Origin: QHVT01 sp036389275
Lineage (GTDB): Bacteria > Acidobacteriota > Thermoanaerobaculia > Gp7-AA8
NCBI GenBank assembly: GCA_036389275.1
Contig: DASVQE010000068.1
Location: forward strand, 47,476 to 111,475
Length of the DNA stretch: 64,000 nucleotides
Reading direction: 5' to 3'
Shown here: positions 1 through 7,649 of the stretch, piece after piece
Layout of the letters: every line of letters begins with the position of its first letter
Position numbering within the stretch: the first letter of the stretch is position 1
Notes under the pieces: generated by a model
Told to the model about the DNA's origin: nothing
The model's database searches: none
Seen by the model: the letters and a program-made list of their open reading frames with translations, nothing else
Position numbers and translations under genes: made by a program

Positions 1-1287
1 GACTTCGACGGCCACATCCAGATCGCGCTGCTGCGCGACGAGCTCGACGCCGATCCGGAGCAGAGCCGCCGCAAATATGAATTGTTCTCAAAGTATGTCG
101 ACCGGTGGGACTTCATCGGCGTCGACGGCGTCATGTACCACACCGACAAGGGCGAGCTGACCATCCGCGTGCGCGACTGGGTCATGCTCGGCAAGACCCT
201 GCAGCCGCCGCCGAACAAGTACCAGGGCGTCAAGGACGTCGAGAACAACTGGCGCAAGCGCTACCTCGACCTCGTCTCGAACGAGGAGACGCGCCACCGC
301 TTCCGCGTGCGCGCCAAAGTCACCACCGCGCTGCGCGACTTCCTCAACCGCAGCGGCTTCATCGAAGTGGAGACGCCGATCCTCAACACCCAGCAGTCGG
401 GCGCGCTGGCGCGGCCGTTCTTCTCGCACCACAACGCACTCGACATGGACCTGGTGCTGCGCATCGCGCCGGAGACGTATCTCAAGCGCCTCGTCGTCGG
501 CGGCTACGACCGCGTCTACGAGTTCGCGCGCTGCTTCCGCAACGAAGGCCTCGCGGCGTCGCATCTCCAGGAATTCACCATGCTCGAGTTCTACGCCGCC
601 TACTGGAACTACGAGGACAACATGGCCTTCACGGAGAACCTGCTGCGCCATGCCATCCAGGAGGCGGTCGGCACGCTGCAGATCAAGCGCGGCGGCAACA
701 CGATCGACTTCGCGCAGCCGTGGCCGCGGCGCCGCCTGCGCGACGTGATCCTCGAAGGCAGCGGCATCGACATCGACGAGCACCGCGACGCCGCCTCGCT
801 GCGGCAGGCGATCTTCGCGGCGAAGGTCGATCTCGACAATCCCGACGCCGGCCGCGGCTCGCTCATCGATCAGCTCTACAAGCGCACGGCGCGGCCGAAG
901 CTGATCCAGCCGACGTTCATCGTCGGACATCCGGTCGATCTCTCGCCGCTGGCGCGCCGCAGCGACACGAATCCCGATGCGGTCGATCGCTTCCAGCTCG
1001 TGGTCGACACGTGGGAAGTGATCAACGCCTACTCCGAGCTCGTCGACCCGCTCGACCAGCGCCGCCGCTTCGAGGAGCAGGCGGAGCTGCGGAAGAAAGG
1101 CGACGACGAGGCCATGCCGGTCGATGAGGACTATCTGACGGCGATGGAGTTCGGGATGCCGCCGATCTCCGGCTGGGGCATGGGCATCGACCGCTTCGTG
1201 GCGCTGCTGACCGAGGCGCCGAACCTGCGGGACGTGGTCTGGTTCCCGCTGATGAAACCGCTCACGGGCGAGGACGCCGGTGAGTGA
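1..1287 (+). CDS. lysS: Lysine--tRNA ligase, class II (5' end outside window)
   Basis: Charges tRNA-Lys with lysine in the cytosol. The reading frame is open from base 1, so the N-terminus lies outside the window; the first visible residues already belong to the OB-fold anticodon-binding domain. The class II catalytic core follows, with motif 2 around FRNEGLAASH and motif 3 at GWGMGIDRFVALL near the C-terminus, then RDVVWFPLMKP, which is typical of LysS. An internal TTG at 82 is not the true start because homologous sequence continues upstream of it. The stop overlaps the GTG start of pheS by 8 bases, so the three synthetase genes look like one operon. Identification is by family motifs and is secure. 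Confidence 0.95.
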   Translation, partial: DFDGHIQIALLRDELDADPEQSRRKYELFSKYVDRWDFIGVDGVMYHTDKGELTIRVRDWVMLGKTLQPPPNKYQGVKDVENNWRKRYLDLVSNEETRHRFRVRAKVTTALRDFLNRSGFIEVETPILNTQQSGALARPFFSHHNALDMDLVLRIAPETYLKRLVVGGYDRVYEFARCFRNEGLAASHLQEFTMLEFYAAYWNYEDNMAFTENLLRHAIQEAVGTLQIKRGGNTIDFAQPWPRRRLRDVILEGSGIDIDEHRDAASLRQAIFAAKVDLDNPDAGRGSLIDQLYKRTARPKLIQPTFIVGHPVDLSPLARRSDTNPDAVDRFQLVVDTWEVINAYSELVDPLDQRRRFEEQAELRKKGDDEAMPVDEDYLTAMEFGMPPISGWGMGIDRFVALLTEAPNLRDVVWFPLMKPLTGEDAGE

Positions 1288-2320
1288 GCTCACCGATACG
1301 CTGGCGGCGTTCCGCGCCGCGCTGGCCGCCGCGTCGTCGCCGGAGCAGCTCGCGGAAATCCGCACGTTATATCTAGGCAAGAAAAGTTACGTTAAAACTG
1401 CATTGAAATCGGTCGGCGGAATGAGCGCCGAGGAGCGGCCGCGCTTCGCGAAAGAAATCAACGACGCGCAGCAGAGCATCGAGCGCGAGCTCGAGGAAGC
1501 GGGCGCGCGCATCGCCGAGGCGGCCGTGGCGCGGCAGGTCGAGAGCGAATGGCAGGACCTCACCGTGCCCGGCATCGCCCAGGAGCGCGGCGCCATGCAT
1601 CCGCTGACGGAGGTGCAGAACACCTGCATGGCCGTGATGCGCCGCCTCGGATTCACGCTGGCCGAAGGGCCGGAGATCGAGTCGCCCTACTACAACTTCG
1701 ACGCGCTCAACATCCCGGAGAACCATCCCGCGCGCGACATGCAGGACACCTTCTGGCTGCCGAACAACCTGCTGCTGCGCTCGCACACCACCACCGTGCA
1801 GGCGCGCGCGCTCGAAGCGAAGCCGCCGCTGCCGATCAAGATCGTCTCGCCCGGCCGCACCTATCGCAACGAGGCCGTCGACGCCACGCACCTGGCGATG
1901 TTCCATCAGTTCGAAGGGCTCTGGATCGAGGAAGGCCTCACCTTCGGCGATCTCAAAGGGACACTGCTGGAGATCGCCAAATCGGTCTACGGCGCCGAGC
2001 ACGTCTTCCGCTTCAAGCCGAAGTACTACCCCTACACCGAGCCGTCGGTGGGGATGGATATTCAATGCGCGATCTGCCGCGCGCAGGACGAGCAGTGTCC
2101 TGCCTGCCGCGGCGCCGGCTGGATGACGATCCTCGGCGCGGGCATGGTCCATCCGAAAGTCTTCCTCGAATTCGGCTACGACCACGAGCGTCTCTCCGGC
2201 ATCGCCTTCGGCCTCGGCATCAGCCGCATCGCCGCGCAGGCCGCCGGCATCACCGCCATCAAGCCGCTCTACGAACAGGACCTGCGCGTGCACCGCGCCA
2301 TCAAGCGAGGCGGCCTGTGA
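1280..2320 (+). CDS. pheS: Phenylalanine--tRNA ligase alpha subunit
   Basis: Catalytic subunit of the alpha2-beta2 phenylalanyl-tRNA synthetase. It starts at a GTG overlapping the end of lysS and has 346 residues, the normal length for a bacterial PheS. The N-terminal coiled-coil arm is followed by the class II core with MHPLTEVQNTC, the motif 2 region GRTYRNEAVDATH and the motif 3 region AFGLGISRIA. A CxxC pair (CAIC and CPAC, about residues 258-271) sits just before GAGMVHP; this zinc-ribbon-like loop occurs in some PheS proteins and not in others. The TGA stop overlaps the GTG of pheT, indicating translational coupling. Confidence 0.96.
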   Translation: MSELTDTLAAFRAALAAASSPEQLAEIRTLYLGKKSYVKTALKSVGGMSAEERPRFAKEINDAQQSIERELEEAGARIAEAAVARQVESEWQDLTVPGIAQERGAMHPLTEVQNTCMAVMRRLGFTLAEGPEIESPYYNFDALNIPENHPARDMQDTFWLPNNLLLRSHTTTVQARALEAKPPLPIKIVSPGRTYRNEAVDATHLAMFHQFEGLWIEEGLTFGDLKGTLLEIAKSVYGAEHVFRFKPKYYPYTEPSVGMDIQCAICRAQDEQCPACRGAGWMTILGAGMVHPKVFLEFGYDHERLSGIAFGLGISRIAAQAAGITAIKPLYEQDLRVHRAIKRGGL

Positions 2321-4353
2321 AGATCCTGCTCGAGCATCTGCGCACGTTCATCGATCTGCCGCCGTCGCCGCACGAGGTGCGCGAGCTGCTCGACGAAGTC
2401 GGCATCGAGGTGAAGACCGCGGACGAGACGGTGCGCGGCACGGTCTTCAACGTCGAGCTGCTCGCGAATCGCGGCGATCACTATTGCTACGAAGGGATCG
2501 CGCGCGAGATCGGCGGACGCACGGGCGGCGCGCTGCGGCATCCGGCGCTGCGCAAGCTCGACGCGCAGCCGGCCACGCCGCGACAGGTGAAGCTCGAGAC
2601 GCCGCTCTGCCTCGTCTACACGCTCACCGAGCTGACGCGCAAAGGCGAGGGCGCGCTCCCCGGCCCGCTGCTCGCGCCGATGCTCGCCGCCGACATGCAC
2701 GCGACGCTGCCGCCGGTCGATGCCTCGAACCTCACCAATCTCGACCTCGGCCAGCCGACGCACGCCTTCGACGCCGACACGATCGACGGCGCCGTGACGG
2801 TGCGGCTGTCGCGGCGCGGCGAGAAAGCATGGATGCTCTTCACCGAGGCGGCGGTGGAGATTCCGGAAGGCACGCTGGTCATCGCCGACGACTCGAAGGT
2901 CCTCGGCATCGCCGGCGTGATCGGCTGCGTCGAGTCGGCGGTGACGGAGAAGACGCGGCGCGTGCTGCTCGAGTCGGCGACCTTCGATCCGACCGCGATC
3001 CGCATCGCCTCGCGGCAACTGAATCAGGCCACCGACGCCGCGGCGCGCTTCATGCGCGGCGGCGATCCGACGTTGCCGCTCGTCGGCGCAGCGCGCGTCG
3101 CTTACCTGCTCGAACAGCACGCCGGGTGGGAAGTGGGCACTGCGTACACCGCCGGCGAGTGGAAGGATCCGCGGCGCACCATTCCGCTGCGCGTGGCTTA
3201 CACCCAGCGCTTCATCGGCGCGGAGATGCGGGCCGCGGAGATGGTCAACAGGTTGACCAGATACGGCTTTGCCGTCGAATACGACGAGCAGACCCTGCAG
3301 GTGATCGTCCCGCCGCATCGGCTCTGGGACGTGCACTTCGAAGCGGACCTGCACGAGGAGCTGCTCAAGTCGGTCGGCTACAACGCCACGGTGGTCACGC
3401 TGCCGCGCGTCGACATGGGCGCGCTGCCGTCGCCGGCGGAGACGACCATCGCCCGCACCAGCGAGCTGCTGATCGCCGAAGGGTTCTACGAGATCTTCAC
3501 CGACAGCTTCTACGGGCGCGGCATGCGCGAGCGGCTCGGCATCAGCGAGGGCGACGAGCTGTACGCGCACGTCGAGGTGCAGAACTCGATCGAGAAGAAC
3601 TACTCGCTGCTGCGCAACAACACCGTCGGCCAGGCCCTCGACGCCTTCGTGACGAACGCGAACAACAAGCTGACCAACGTGAAGATGTACGAATGGGCGC
3701 GGATTTATCTGCCCGATTTTTCGGAGCGCGCGGTGTTGTGGGCGCTCGCGAACGGGCGCGACCGCGGTCCGTTCTGGGGTGACAAGGGACGCGCCGCCGA
3801 CGCGATCTACGTGAAGGGCATCCTCGAGCAGTTGCGGCTCGAGCTGCGCATCGGTCTGCGCACCGGCGCGAGCGACGGGCACCGGCTGGAGCGCTTTTTC
3901 CATCCGGGCCGCCGCGCCGGGATCTATGTCGGCGAGCGGCTGGCCGGCATCGCCGGCGAGATCCATCCGACGCTGCTGCAGCGCTTCGACATCAAGCGCG
4001 CGCGGCCGGTCTACTTCGAGCTCGAAGTCGACGCGCTCTTCGCGCGGCCCGCCGCGCGTACGTACGCCGAGCCGCCGTCGCGCCAGCCGGTCACGCGCAA
4101 CGTCGCCTACGCCTTGCCGCGCGGCATCACCGCCGCCGCGGTGATCGACGCGCTGCGCACCGCCGCGCCGCCGTTCCTGCGCGCGATCCGCGTGACCGAT
4201 CTCTTCGAGCTGCCCGATGCCCGCGCGGTGACGTTCGAGATCGAGTACCTGGCCGAGGAGTCGCTCACCGGCGAGACCATCAACGCCTCCACGGAGGCGA
4301 TGATGGCCGCGGTGCAGCGCACGTTCGGCGAGCGCGTCGCGCTGCGCGCGTAG
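2317..4353 (+). CDS. pheT: Phenylalanine--tRNA ligase beta subunit, short form
   Basis: Beta subunit of PheRS, 678 residues against roughly 790-800 for most bacterial PheT. I start it at the GTG overlapping the pheS stop, which gives KILLEHLRTFIDLPPSPHE, the normal PheT N-terminus. After LLDEVGIEVK the sequence jumps almost directly to LLANRGDHYCYEGIAREIGG, so the EMAP-II/OB tRNA-binding insertion of about 110 residues is absent. The B3/4 editing region (LDLGQPTHAFD, then LVIADDSKVLGIAGVIG) looks shortened. The B5 and catalytic-like core are present, as is the C-terminal FDX-ACB anticodon domain (about residues 585-678). It ends six bases before a convergent gene, with no obvious terminator between them. 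Confidence 0.93.
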   Translation: MKILLEHLRTFIDLPPSPHEVRELLDEVGIEVKTADETVRGTVFNVELLANRGDHYCYEGIAREIGGRTGGALRHPALRKLDAQPATPRQVKLETPLCLVYTLTELTRKGEGALPGPLLAPMLAADMHATLPPVDASNLTNLDLGQPTHAFDADTIDGAVTVRLSRRGEKAWMLFTEAAVEIPEGTLVIADDSKVLGIAGVIGCVESAVTEKTRRVLLESATFDPTAIRIASRQLNQATDAAARFMRGGDPTLPLVGAARVAYLLEQHAGWEVGTAYTAGEWKDPRRTIPLRVAYTQRFIGAEMRAAEMVNRLTRYGFAVEYDEQTLQVIVPPHRLWDVHFEADLHEELLKSVGYNATVVTLPRVDMGALPSPAETTIARTSELLIAEGFYEIFTDSFYGRGMRERLGISEGDELYAHVEVQNSIEKNYSLLRNNTVGQALDAFVTNANNKLTNVKMYEWARIYLPDFSERAVLWALANGRDRGPFWGDKGRAADAIYVKGILEQLRLELRIGLRTGASDGHRLERFFHPGRRAGIYVGERLAGIAGEIHPTLLQRFDIKRARPVYFELEVDALFARPAARTYAEPPSRQPVTRNVAYALPRGITAAAVIDALRTAAPPFLRAIRVTDLFELPDARAVTFEIEYLAEESLTGETINASTEAMMAAVQRTFGERVALRA

Positions 4354-4359
4354 CTCGCG

Positions 4360-5169
4360 TCAGCTCCCGTTTCTCATCACGAACATTCCGGCCGCGGCGA
4401 GGAGAACCGAGAGGATCACCAGCGCGACCGGATCGAGTGCCGGAATCGCCGCGGCATCTCCCGGCGGAACGACCGCGGCGGTGGCGCATGCGGTGATCGT
4501 GTTCGAGTCGAGCGTCACCGCGCCGTTGCGCGCGAGCGCGCGGCCGTTCAGTCCCGAGCCGATGGTCATGGTCACGCTGGTCAGCGCCAGGATGTTGCCG
4601 GCGAACGAGCTGCCGGTGCCGAGGGTCGCGGAGCTGCCGACCTGCCAGAAGACGTTCGGCGGACAGGTGCCGCCGGCGTTGTTCGTCAGCACGACGAGCG
4701 AGCCGCTGGCGGTGGTGAGCGTGCTGCCGATCTTGAAGAGGAAGAACGCGTTCGGATTGCCCTGCATGTTCAGGGTGAGCGTGCCGGTCAGCGCGGCGGA
4801 CGTCGAGAAGCAGTAGACGCCCGGCGTCAGCGTGAGGCCGCCGAGATTCTGGCCGGTCAGGTCGGTGCTGCATGGAATCGCGGCGGCGGTGTTGTAGGCG
4901 GTGGTCAGATCGGACTGCGCCTGCGCGGCGGTGGCATCGCCGGCATGGATGGCGCCGCCGACGACGACGCCCGGCGGAAATCCGGTGACGGCGCTGCCCG
5001 GCGAGACGCCGACGTCGCCGGTGACGACGGTGGGACCGGTGTTCGTGATGGTGCTGCCGGCCAGCGTTCCGAAATTCTGCGCGGTACCGAGGGGCACCTG
5101 AGCCGAGAGCGGCGCGGCGATGAGAGCGCCGGCGACGATGGCCAGCAGAGCGAGGAACGTTTGCTTCAT
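4360..5169 (-). CDS. DUF3494 ice-binding-like exported protein with C-terminal sorting helix
   Basis: Secreted or surface protein of 269 residues. The chosen ATG at 5169 has a strong ribosome site (AGGAAGGAG) and is followed by a signal peptide ending near APLSAQ; an in-frame extension upstream to 5298 has no signal and was rejected. The body matches the DUF3494 / ice-binding beta-solenoid pattern: NFGTLAGSTITNTGPTVVTG, then GDVGVSPGSAVTGFPPG, LTPGVYCFSTSAALTGTLTL and NAFFLFKIGSTLTTASGS. The C-terminus IPALDPVALVILSVLLAAAG followed by MFVMRNGS resembles an IPTL/PEP-CTERM-type anchoring helix. Many DUF3494 proteins have no proven ice activity, so adhesion or a structural surface role is equally possible. 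It sits alone, convergent with pheT. Confidence 0.85.
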   Translation of the reverse strand: MKQTFLALLAIVAGALIAAPLSAQVPLGTAQNFGTLAGSTITNTGPTVVTGDVGVSPGSAVTGFPPGVVVGGAIHAGDATAAQAQSDLTTAYNTAAAIPCSTDLTGQNLGGLTLTPGVYCFSTSAALTGTLTLNMQGNPNAFFLFKIGSTLTTASGSLVVLTNNAGGTCPPNVFWQVGSSATLGTGSSFAGNILALTSVTMTIGSGLNGRALARNGAVTLDSNTITACATAAVVPPGDAAAIPALDPVALVILSVLLAAAGMFVMRNGS

Positions 5170-5266
5170 GTGAAGCTCCTTCCTGGAACGGATCGACAGC
5201 ATGGTGAGAACCGGCGTGCTGCATTCCGTCGGGTCGGAGCCGGCAGCGAATGTGGCTTGCCGGGCC

Positions 5267-5298
5267 ATCATACGCCCGCGGGCGTGAACGACTCGCAA
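5267..5298 (-). promoter_or_regulatory. Possible promoter of the DUF3494 gene
   Basis: On the minus strand TATGAT (5272-5267) is a good -10 hexamer and TTGCGA (5298-5293) a weak -35. The spacer is 20 bases and contains a perfect 12-base palindrome (5273-5284). A long spacer with a central palindrome recalls MerR-type promoters, but this is only a visual match in a 151-base intergenic stretch. Confidence 0.22.
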
Positions 5299-5320
5299 AA
5301 GGCTCCAGCCGAGCGCGACG

Positions 5321-5611
5321 TCACGCAGCCAGCGCGATCGCCGCGCCGATCGCCAGCAGCAGCGCGCTCACGGTGAAGGCGAGCCAGATCCGCTCGCCGC
5401 GCCGCGCCGCGACGATGGCGATGACGACGGCGGCAGCGCTGCACGCCGCGATCGCCCACCCTGCCTGCTGCATCGCCGCGTAGGACGCGAGGGCCACGGC
5501 AAAGTGGTCGTCGTGACCGCGCGGCTCCGGGACGCGCGCGATCAACACGATGGCGGCGACGACGCCGGCGACGTCGAGCACGAGGGCGAGCGCGGAGAGC
5601 TTCCGCATCAC
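5321..5611 (-). CDS. Small three-helix membrane protein, unknown function
   Basis: A 96-residue hydrophobic protein with three predicted membrane segments: about residues 4-26, a middle segment around AAMQQAGWAIAACSAAAVVIAIVAA, and a C-terminal one around WLAFTVSALLLAIGAAIALA. Its ATG overlaps the stop of the upstream sigma-like gene as ATGA, so the two are translated together. I recognise no family. By position it could be a partner or inner-membrane regulator of the sigma region-4-like protein, as anti-sigma factors often follow their sigma gene, but it has no cytosolic anti-sigma domain that I can see. Function is left open. Confidence 0.6.
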   Translation of the reverse strand: MMRKLSALALVLDVAGVVAAIVLIARVPEPRGHDDHFAVALASYAAMQQAGWAIAACSAAAVVIAIVAARRGERIWLAFTVSALLLAIGAAIALAA

Positions 5612-5940
5612 GGCGCGGCGTACCGGCGGCGGACGTGGCGGAGCAGATGAGCGACCTCATGCGCCGCTGCGCCCGACGCCGCCGCGATCTCCTCGACGCG
5701 CCGACCCTCGAGGTAGTGAAGACGCGCGATCTCGCGCAGACGCACCGGCATGCGCGCAAGCGCCCGCTCCGCCCGCCCCGACTCCCGCCACCACGCCCGC
5801 GCCACCACGCACGTGAACGCCGCGAGCATGCCCACCTCGTCGCTCTTCGCGACCGCCGCCGCCCGCCCGACCAGCATCGCCGCCTCATCGTGCGTCGCGC
5901 CGAAACGGCGCATGGCCCAGGAGACGACCCGCTCGTGCAT
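5608..5940 (-). CDS. Sigma-70 region 4-like small DNA-binding protein
   Basis: About 110 residues. The C-terminal half, RMPVRLREIARLHYLEG followed by RRVEEIAAASGAAAHEVAHL, has the shape of sigma-70 region 4: a helix-turn-helix that contacts the -35 element in ECF sigma factors. The N-terminal half (ATHDEAAMLVGRAAAVAKSD and the helix after it) could be a highly diverged region 2, but the conserved region 2 core cannot be made out and the protein is much shorter than the usual 160-200 residues. The ATG at 5940 is preferred; a TTG at 5955 would add five residues. It is coupled to the small membrane gene downstream. Confidence 0.55.
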   Translation of the reverse strand: MHERVVSWAMRRFGATHDEAAMLVGRAAAVAKSDEVGMLAAFTCVVARAWWRESGRAERALARMPVRLREIARLHYLEGRRVEEIAAASGAAAHEVAHLLRHVRRRYAAP

Positions 5941-6026
5941 GCCGCCATCGTGCAATCAGCGCGCGAGTAGCGTCAACTGCGTGGGCGGATCGGAGCATCA
6001 CTACGGGGTCCGCACGACGAATCGCA

Positions 6027-6127
6027 CGTCGACACGAACGATCCGCTCGCGAAGGCCGTCACGCGTGTCACCGCGAACGACTGCACGCCGCGCGGCCGCC
6101 CGCCGCAGCGCGTCGACACGAACGATC
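6027..6127. repeat. 17-base direct repeat in the gap before the PPTase 3' end
   Basis: An exact 17-base repeat beginning CGTCGACACGAACGATC occurs at 6027-6043 and again at 6111-6127, 84 bases apart. Both lie in the 203-base stretch (5941-6143) between the sigma-like gene and the PPTase stop, which holds no convincing gene. It may be a leftover of a small duplication or a pair of protein-binding sites. Confidence 0.5.
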
Positions 6128-6143
6128 GGGTCGCGGGTGGCAA

Positions 6144-6743
6144 TCAGGGTTCGACCACCGTCAACCGCGCCGCCGCATCGCGCACCACCACCGCCGCGCG
6201 GTGCGCGGCGGTGGGTGCTAGCGTGAACGAGCTCCAGGCGTTGGCGTCGTCGTCGCTGCAGACGAGGCGATCGCCGGCGAAGCCGAAGGACTGGAGGTCG
6301 ATCGAGAGGCCGCGGCCGCGGGCTTTTACGTAGGCCTCCTTCAGCGTCCAGCGCTCGAAGAAGGACCGGGCGTCGCCGGGCCAGGCGTGCAGTTCTTCGG
6401 CGGTGAAGACGGCCTTCGCGAGCAGGTCGTCGACGGGGCGGATGCGCTCGACGTCGACGCCGACGTCGGCTTCGCGCGTGACGGCGACGGCGACCATGCC
6501 TTCGGTATGCGAGAGGTTGAAGCGCAGGGTGCGGTCGGAAAGCTCGGGACGGCCGTTTGCGTCTCGTGCAAACAGCGGATTGCGGCCGAGGTAGGCGGTC
6601 AGCGTCGCGTGCAGAAACGCGTGCGCGGCGAGGTAGAGCGTGCGGTCGCGCTCGAAGACGAAGCGCGCGGCGATGGCGCGCTCCTCCTCCGACAGCAGCG
6701 ACACGTCGCACGTCCACGGCGGCGTGGCCAGATGCACGTGCAC
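6144..6743 (-). CDS. 4'-phosphopantetheinyl transferase, Sfp type
   Basis: Converts apo-ACP and apo-PCP domains to the holo form by moving phosphopantetheine from CoA to the carrier serine. The 199 residues carry the Sfp/AcpT signatures: FNLSHTEGMVAVAV, then GVDVERI (magnesium-binding acidic pair), and FFERWTLKEAYVKARGRGL. The start is a GTG at 6743; an in-frame stop lies a few codons upstream and no ATG is available, so the usual N-terminal extension is short. It is the last gene of the minus-strand accessory operon beside the megasynthases, whose seven carrier domains would be its natural clients. Confidence 0.93.
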   Translation of the reverse strand: MHVHLATPPWTCDVSLLSEEERAIAARFVFERDRTLYLAAHAFLHATLTAYLGRNPLFARDANGRPELSDRTLRFNLSHTEGMVAVAVTREADVGVDVERIRPVDDLLAKAVFTAEELHAWPGDARSFFERWTLKEAYVKARGRGLSIDLQSFGFAGDRLVCSDDDANAWSSFTLAPTAAHRAAVVVRDAAARLTVVEP

Positions 6744-6759
6744 GGCGTGCGGCGGAAGC

Positions 6760-7443
6760 TCATCCGAGAGCGTCGAGCATCACCTCCGCGATCCGCGGCC
6801 ACTGCTCGAACAGGAAGAAATGATTGCCCGGCAGCCGGTGCAGCGCGAGATCGAACACGGTCTGATTCTGCCAGGCGCGGGCATCGTCGAGCAGCACCTC
6901 GTCGCGCTCGCCGACGAAGACCGTGACCGGCAGCGGCAGCGGCAACGCGGCCGGCGCGACGTAGGTTTCGATGGCCTGGAAGTCGGCGCGTACGACCGGC
7001 TCGAGCAGTTCCATCAACTCGTCGTTCTCCGCCACCTCGGGCGGCACGCCGCCGAGCTCGCGCAGCATCGCGCGGAACTGCGGCGACGGCAGCATCCAGC
7101 GGCGCTGCTTCCCCGGAATCGACGGCGACTGCCGGCCGGAGACGAACAGATGGCGCGGCGGCGGCAGGCGCTCGCGCAGCACGCGCCGCGCGAGCTCGTA
7201 CGCGAGCGCCGCGCCCATGCTGTGGCCGAAGAGCGCGTAGTCGTCGTCGCGCAATCGCGAGCCGAGGCGCTCGAAGGCATCGTCCGCGAGCGCGGCCAGA
7301 CTCGTGCGCAGCTCCTCGCCGCCGCGGCGCCCATGTCCCGGCAGCTCGTACACCTCCGCCTCGATGCGCGGCGCGAGACGCGCCTGCAATCCGCGGTACG
7401 CATGCGCGCTGCCGCCGGCGTAGGGAAAGCAGAAGAGTCTCAA
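6760..7443 (-). CDS. Type II thioesterase (alpha/beta hydrolase)
   Basis: Stand-alone editing thioesterase that clears mis-primed or stalled acyl groups from carrier domains. It begins LRLFCFPYAGGSAHAYRG; the TTG at 7443 overlaps the stop of the preceding small gene (TTGA) and sits exactly where type II thioesterases normally begin, so I choose it over in-frame upstream codons. The catalytic triad is visible: Ser in FGHSMGAALAYEL, Asp in VGERDEVLLDDAR and His in LPGNHFFLFEQ. Its 227 residues are slightly shorter than the common 240-250. Because the megasynthases have no thioesterase domain, it might also take part in release, but editing is the family role. Confidence 0.93.
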   Translation of the reverse strand: MRLFCFPYAGGSAHAYRGLQARLAPRIEAEVYELPGHGRRGGEELRTSLAALADDAFERLGSRLRDDDYALFGHSMGAALAYELARRVLRERLPPPRHLFVSGRQSPSIPGKQRRWMLPSPQFRAMLRELGGVPPEVAENDELMELLEPVVRADFQAIETYVAPAALPLPLPVTVFVGERDEVLLDDARAWQNQTVFDLALHRLPGNHFFLFEQWPRIAEVMLDALG

Positions 7444-7649
7444 CGGTCGCGGCAGCAGGCGCAGTGGTCGGGCGGCAGGAGCGGCGCCGGCCGCGGCGGC
7501 GCCGGATCGGACGCGAGCACGAGCAGCACGCCGACCACCGGCGTAAAGATCACCGAGGCGAAGAGATAGCCCCAGAAGCCGAACTTTCGCGTTCTGCCGA
7601 GGAAGGCGACGATGATGGCGGCGACGACGTAGAAGAAACCGAGTTCCAT
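7440..7649 (-). CDS. Tiny membrane protein in the export operon, unknown function
   Basis: A 69-residue protein, ATG at 7649, preceded by a good GGAGG site. Two hydrophobic stretches are visible: FYVVAAIIVAFLG and, after a short basic RTRKFGFWG turn, YLFASVIFTPVVGVLLVLAS. The tail is proline-rich and ends in a cysteine cluster (CACC). The gene overlaps the 3' end of the binding-protein gene out of frame by 100 bases and the thioesterase start by four. No family recognised. Its place between a tethered binding protein and biosynthetic genes suggests a small subunit of the export or sensing machinery, which is inference only. Confidence 0.65.
   Translation of the reverse strand: MELGFFYVVAAIIVAFLGRTRKFGFWGYLFASVIFTPVVGVLLVLASDPAPPRPAPLLPPDHCACCRDR

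Noticed and set aside
82..84. TTG as the start of lysS
   Set aside because: The frame is open to base 1 and codes for LysS-like sequence upstream, so the gene is cut by the window edge.
1549..2316. A longer pheT starting inside pheS
   Set aside because: The upstream residues are Arg/His/Ala-rich shadow sequence of pheS; the GTG at 2317 gives the normal PheT N-terminus.
6001..6717. A 238-residue minus-strand frame overlapping the PPTase
   Set aside because: It is an Arg-rich alternative frame of the PPTase gene with no recognisable motif.
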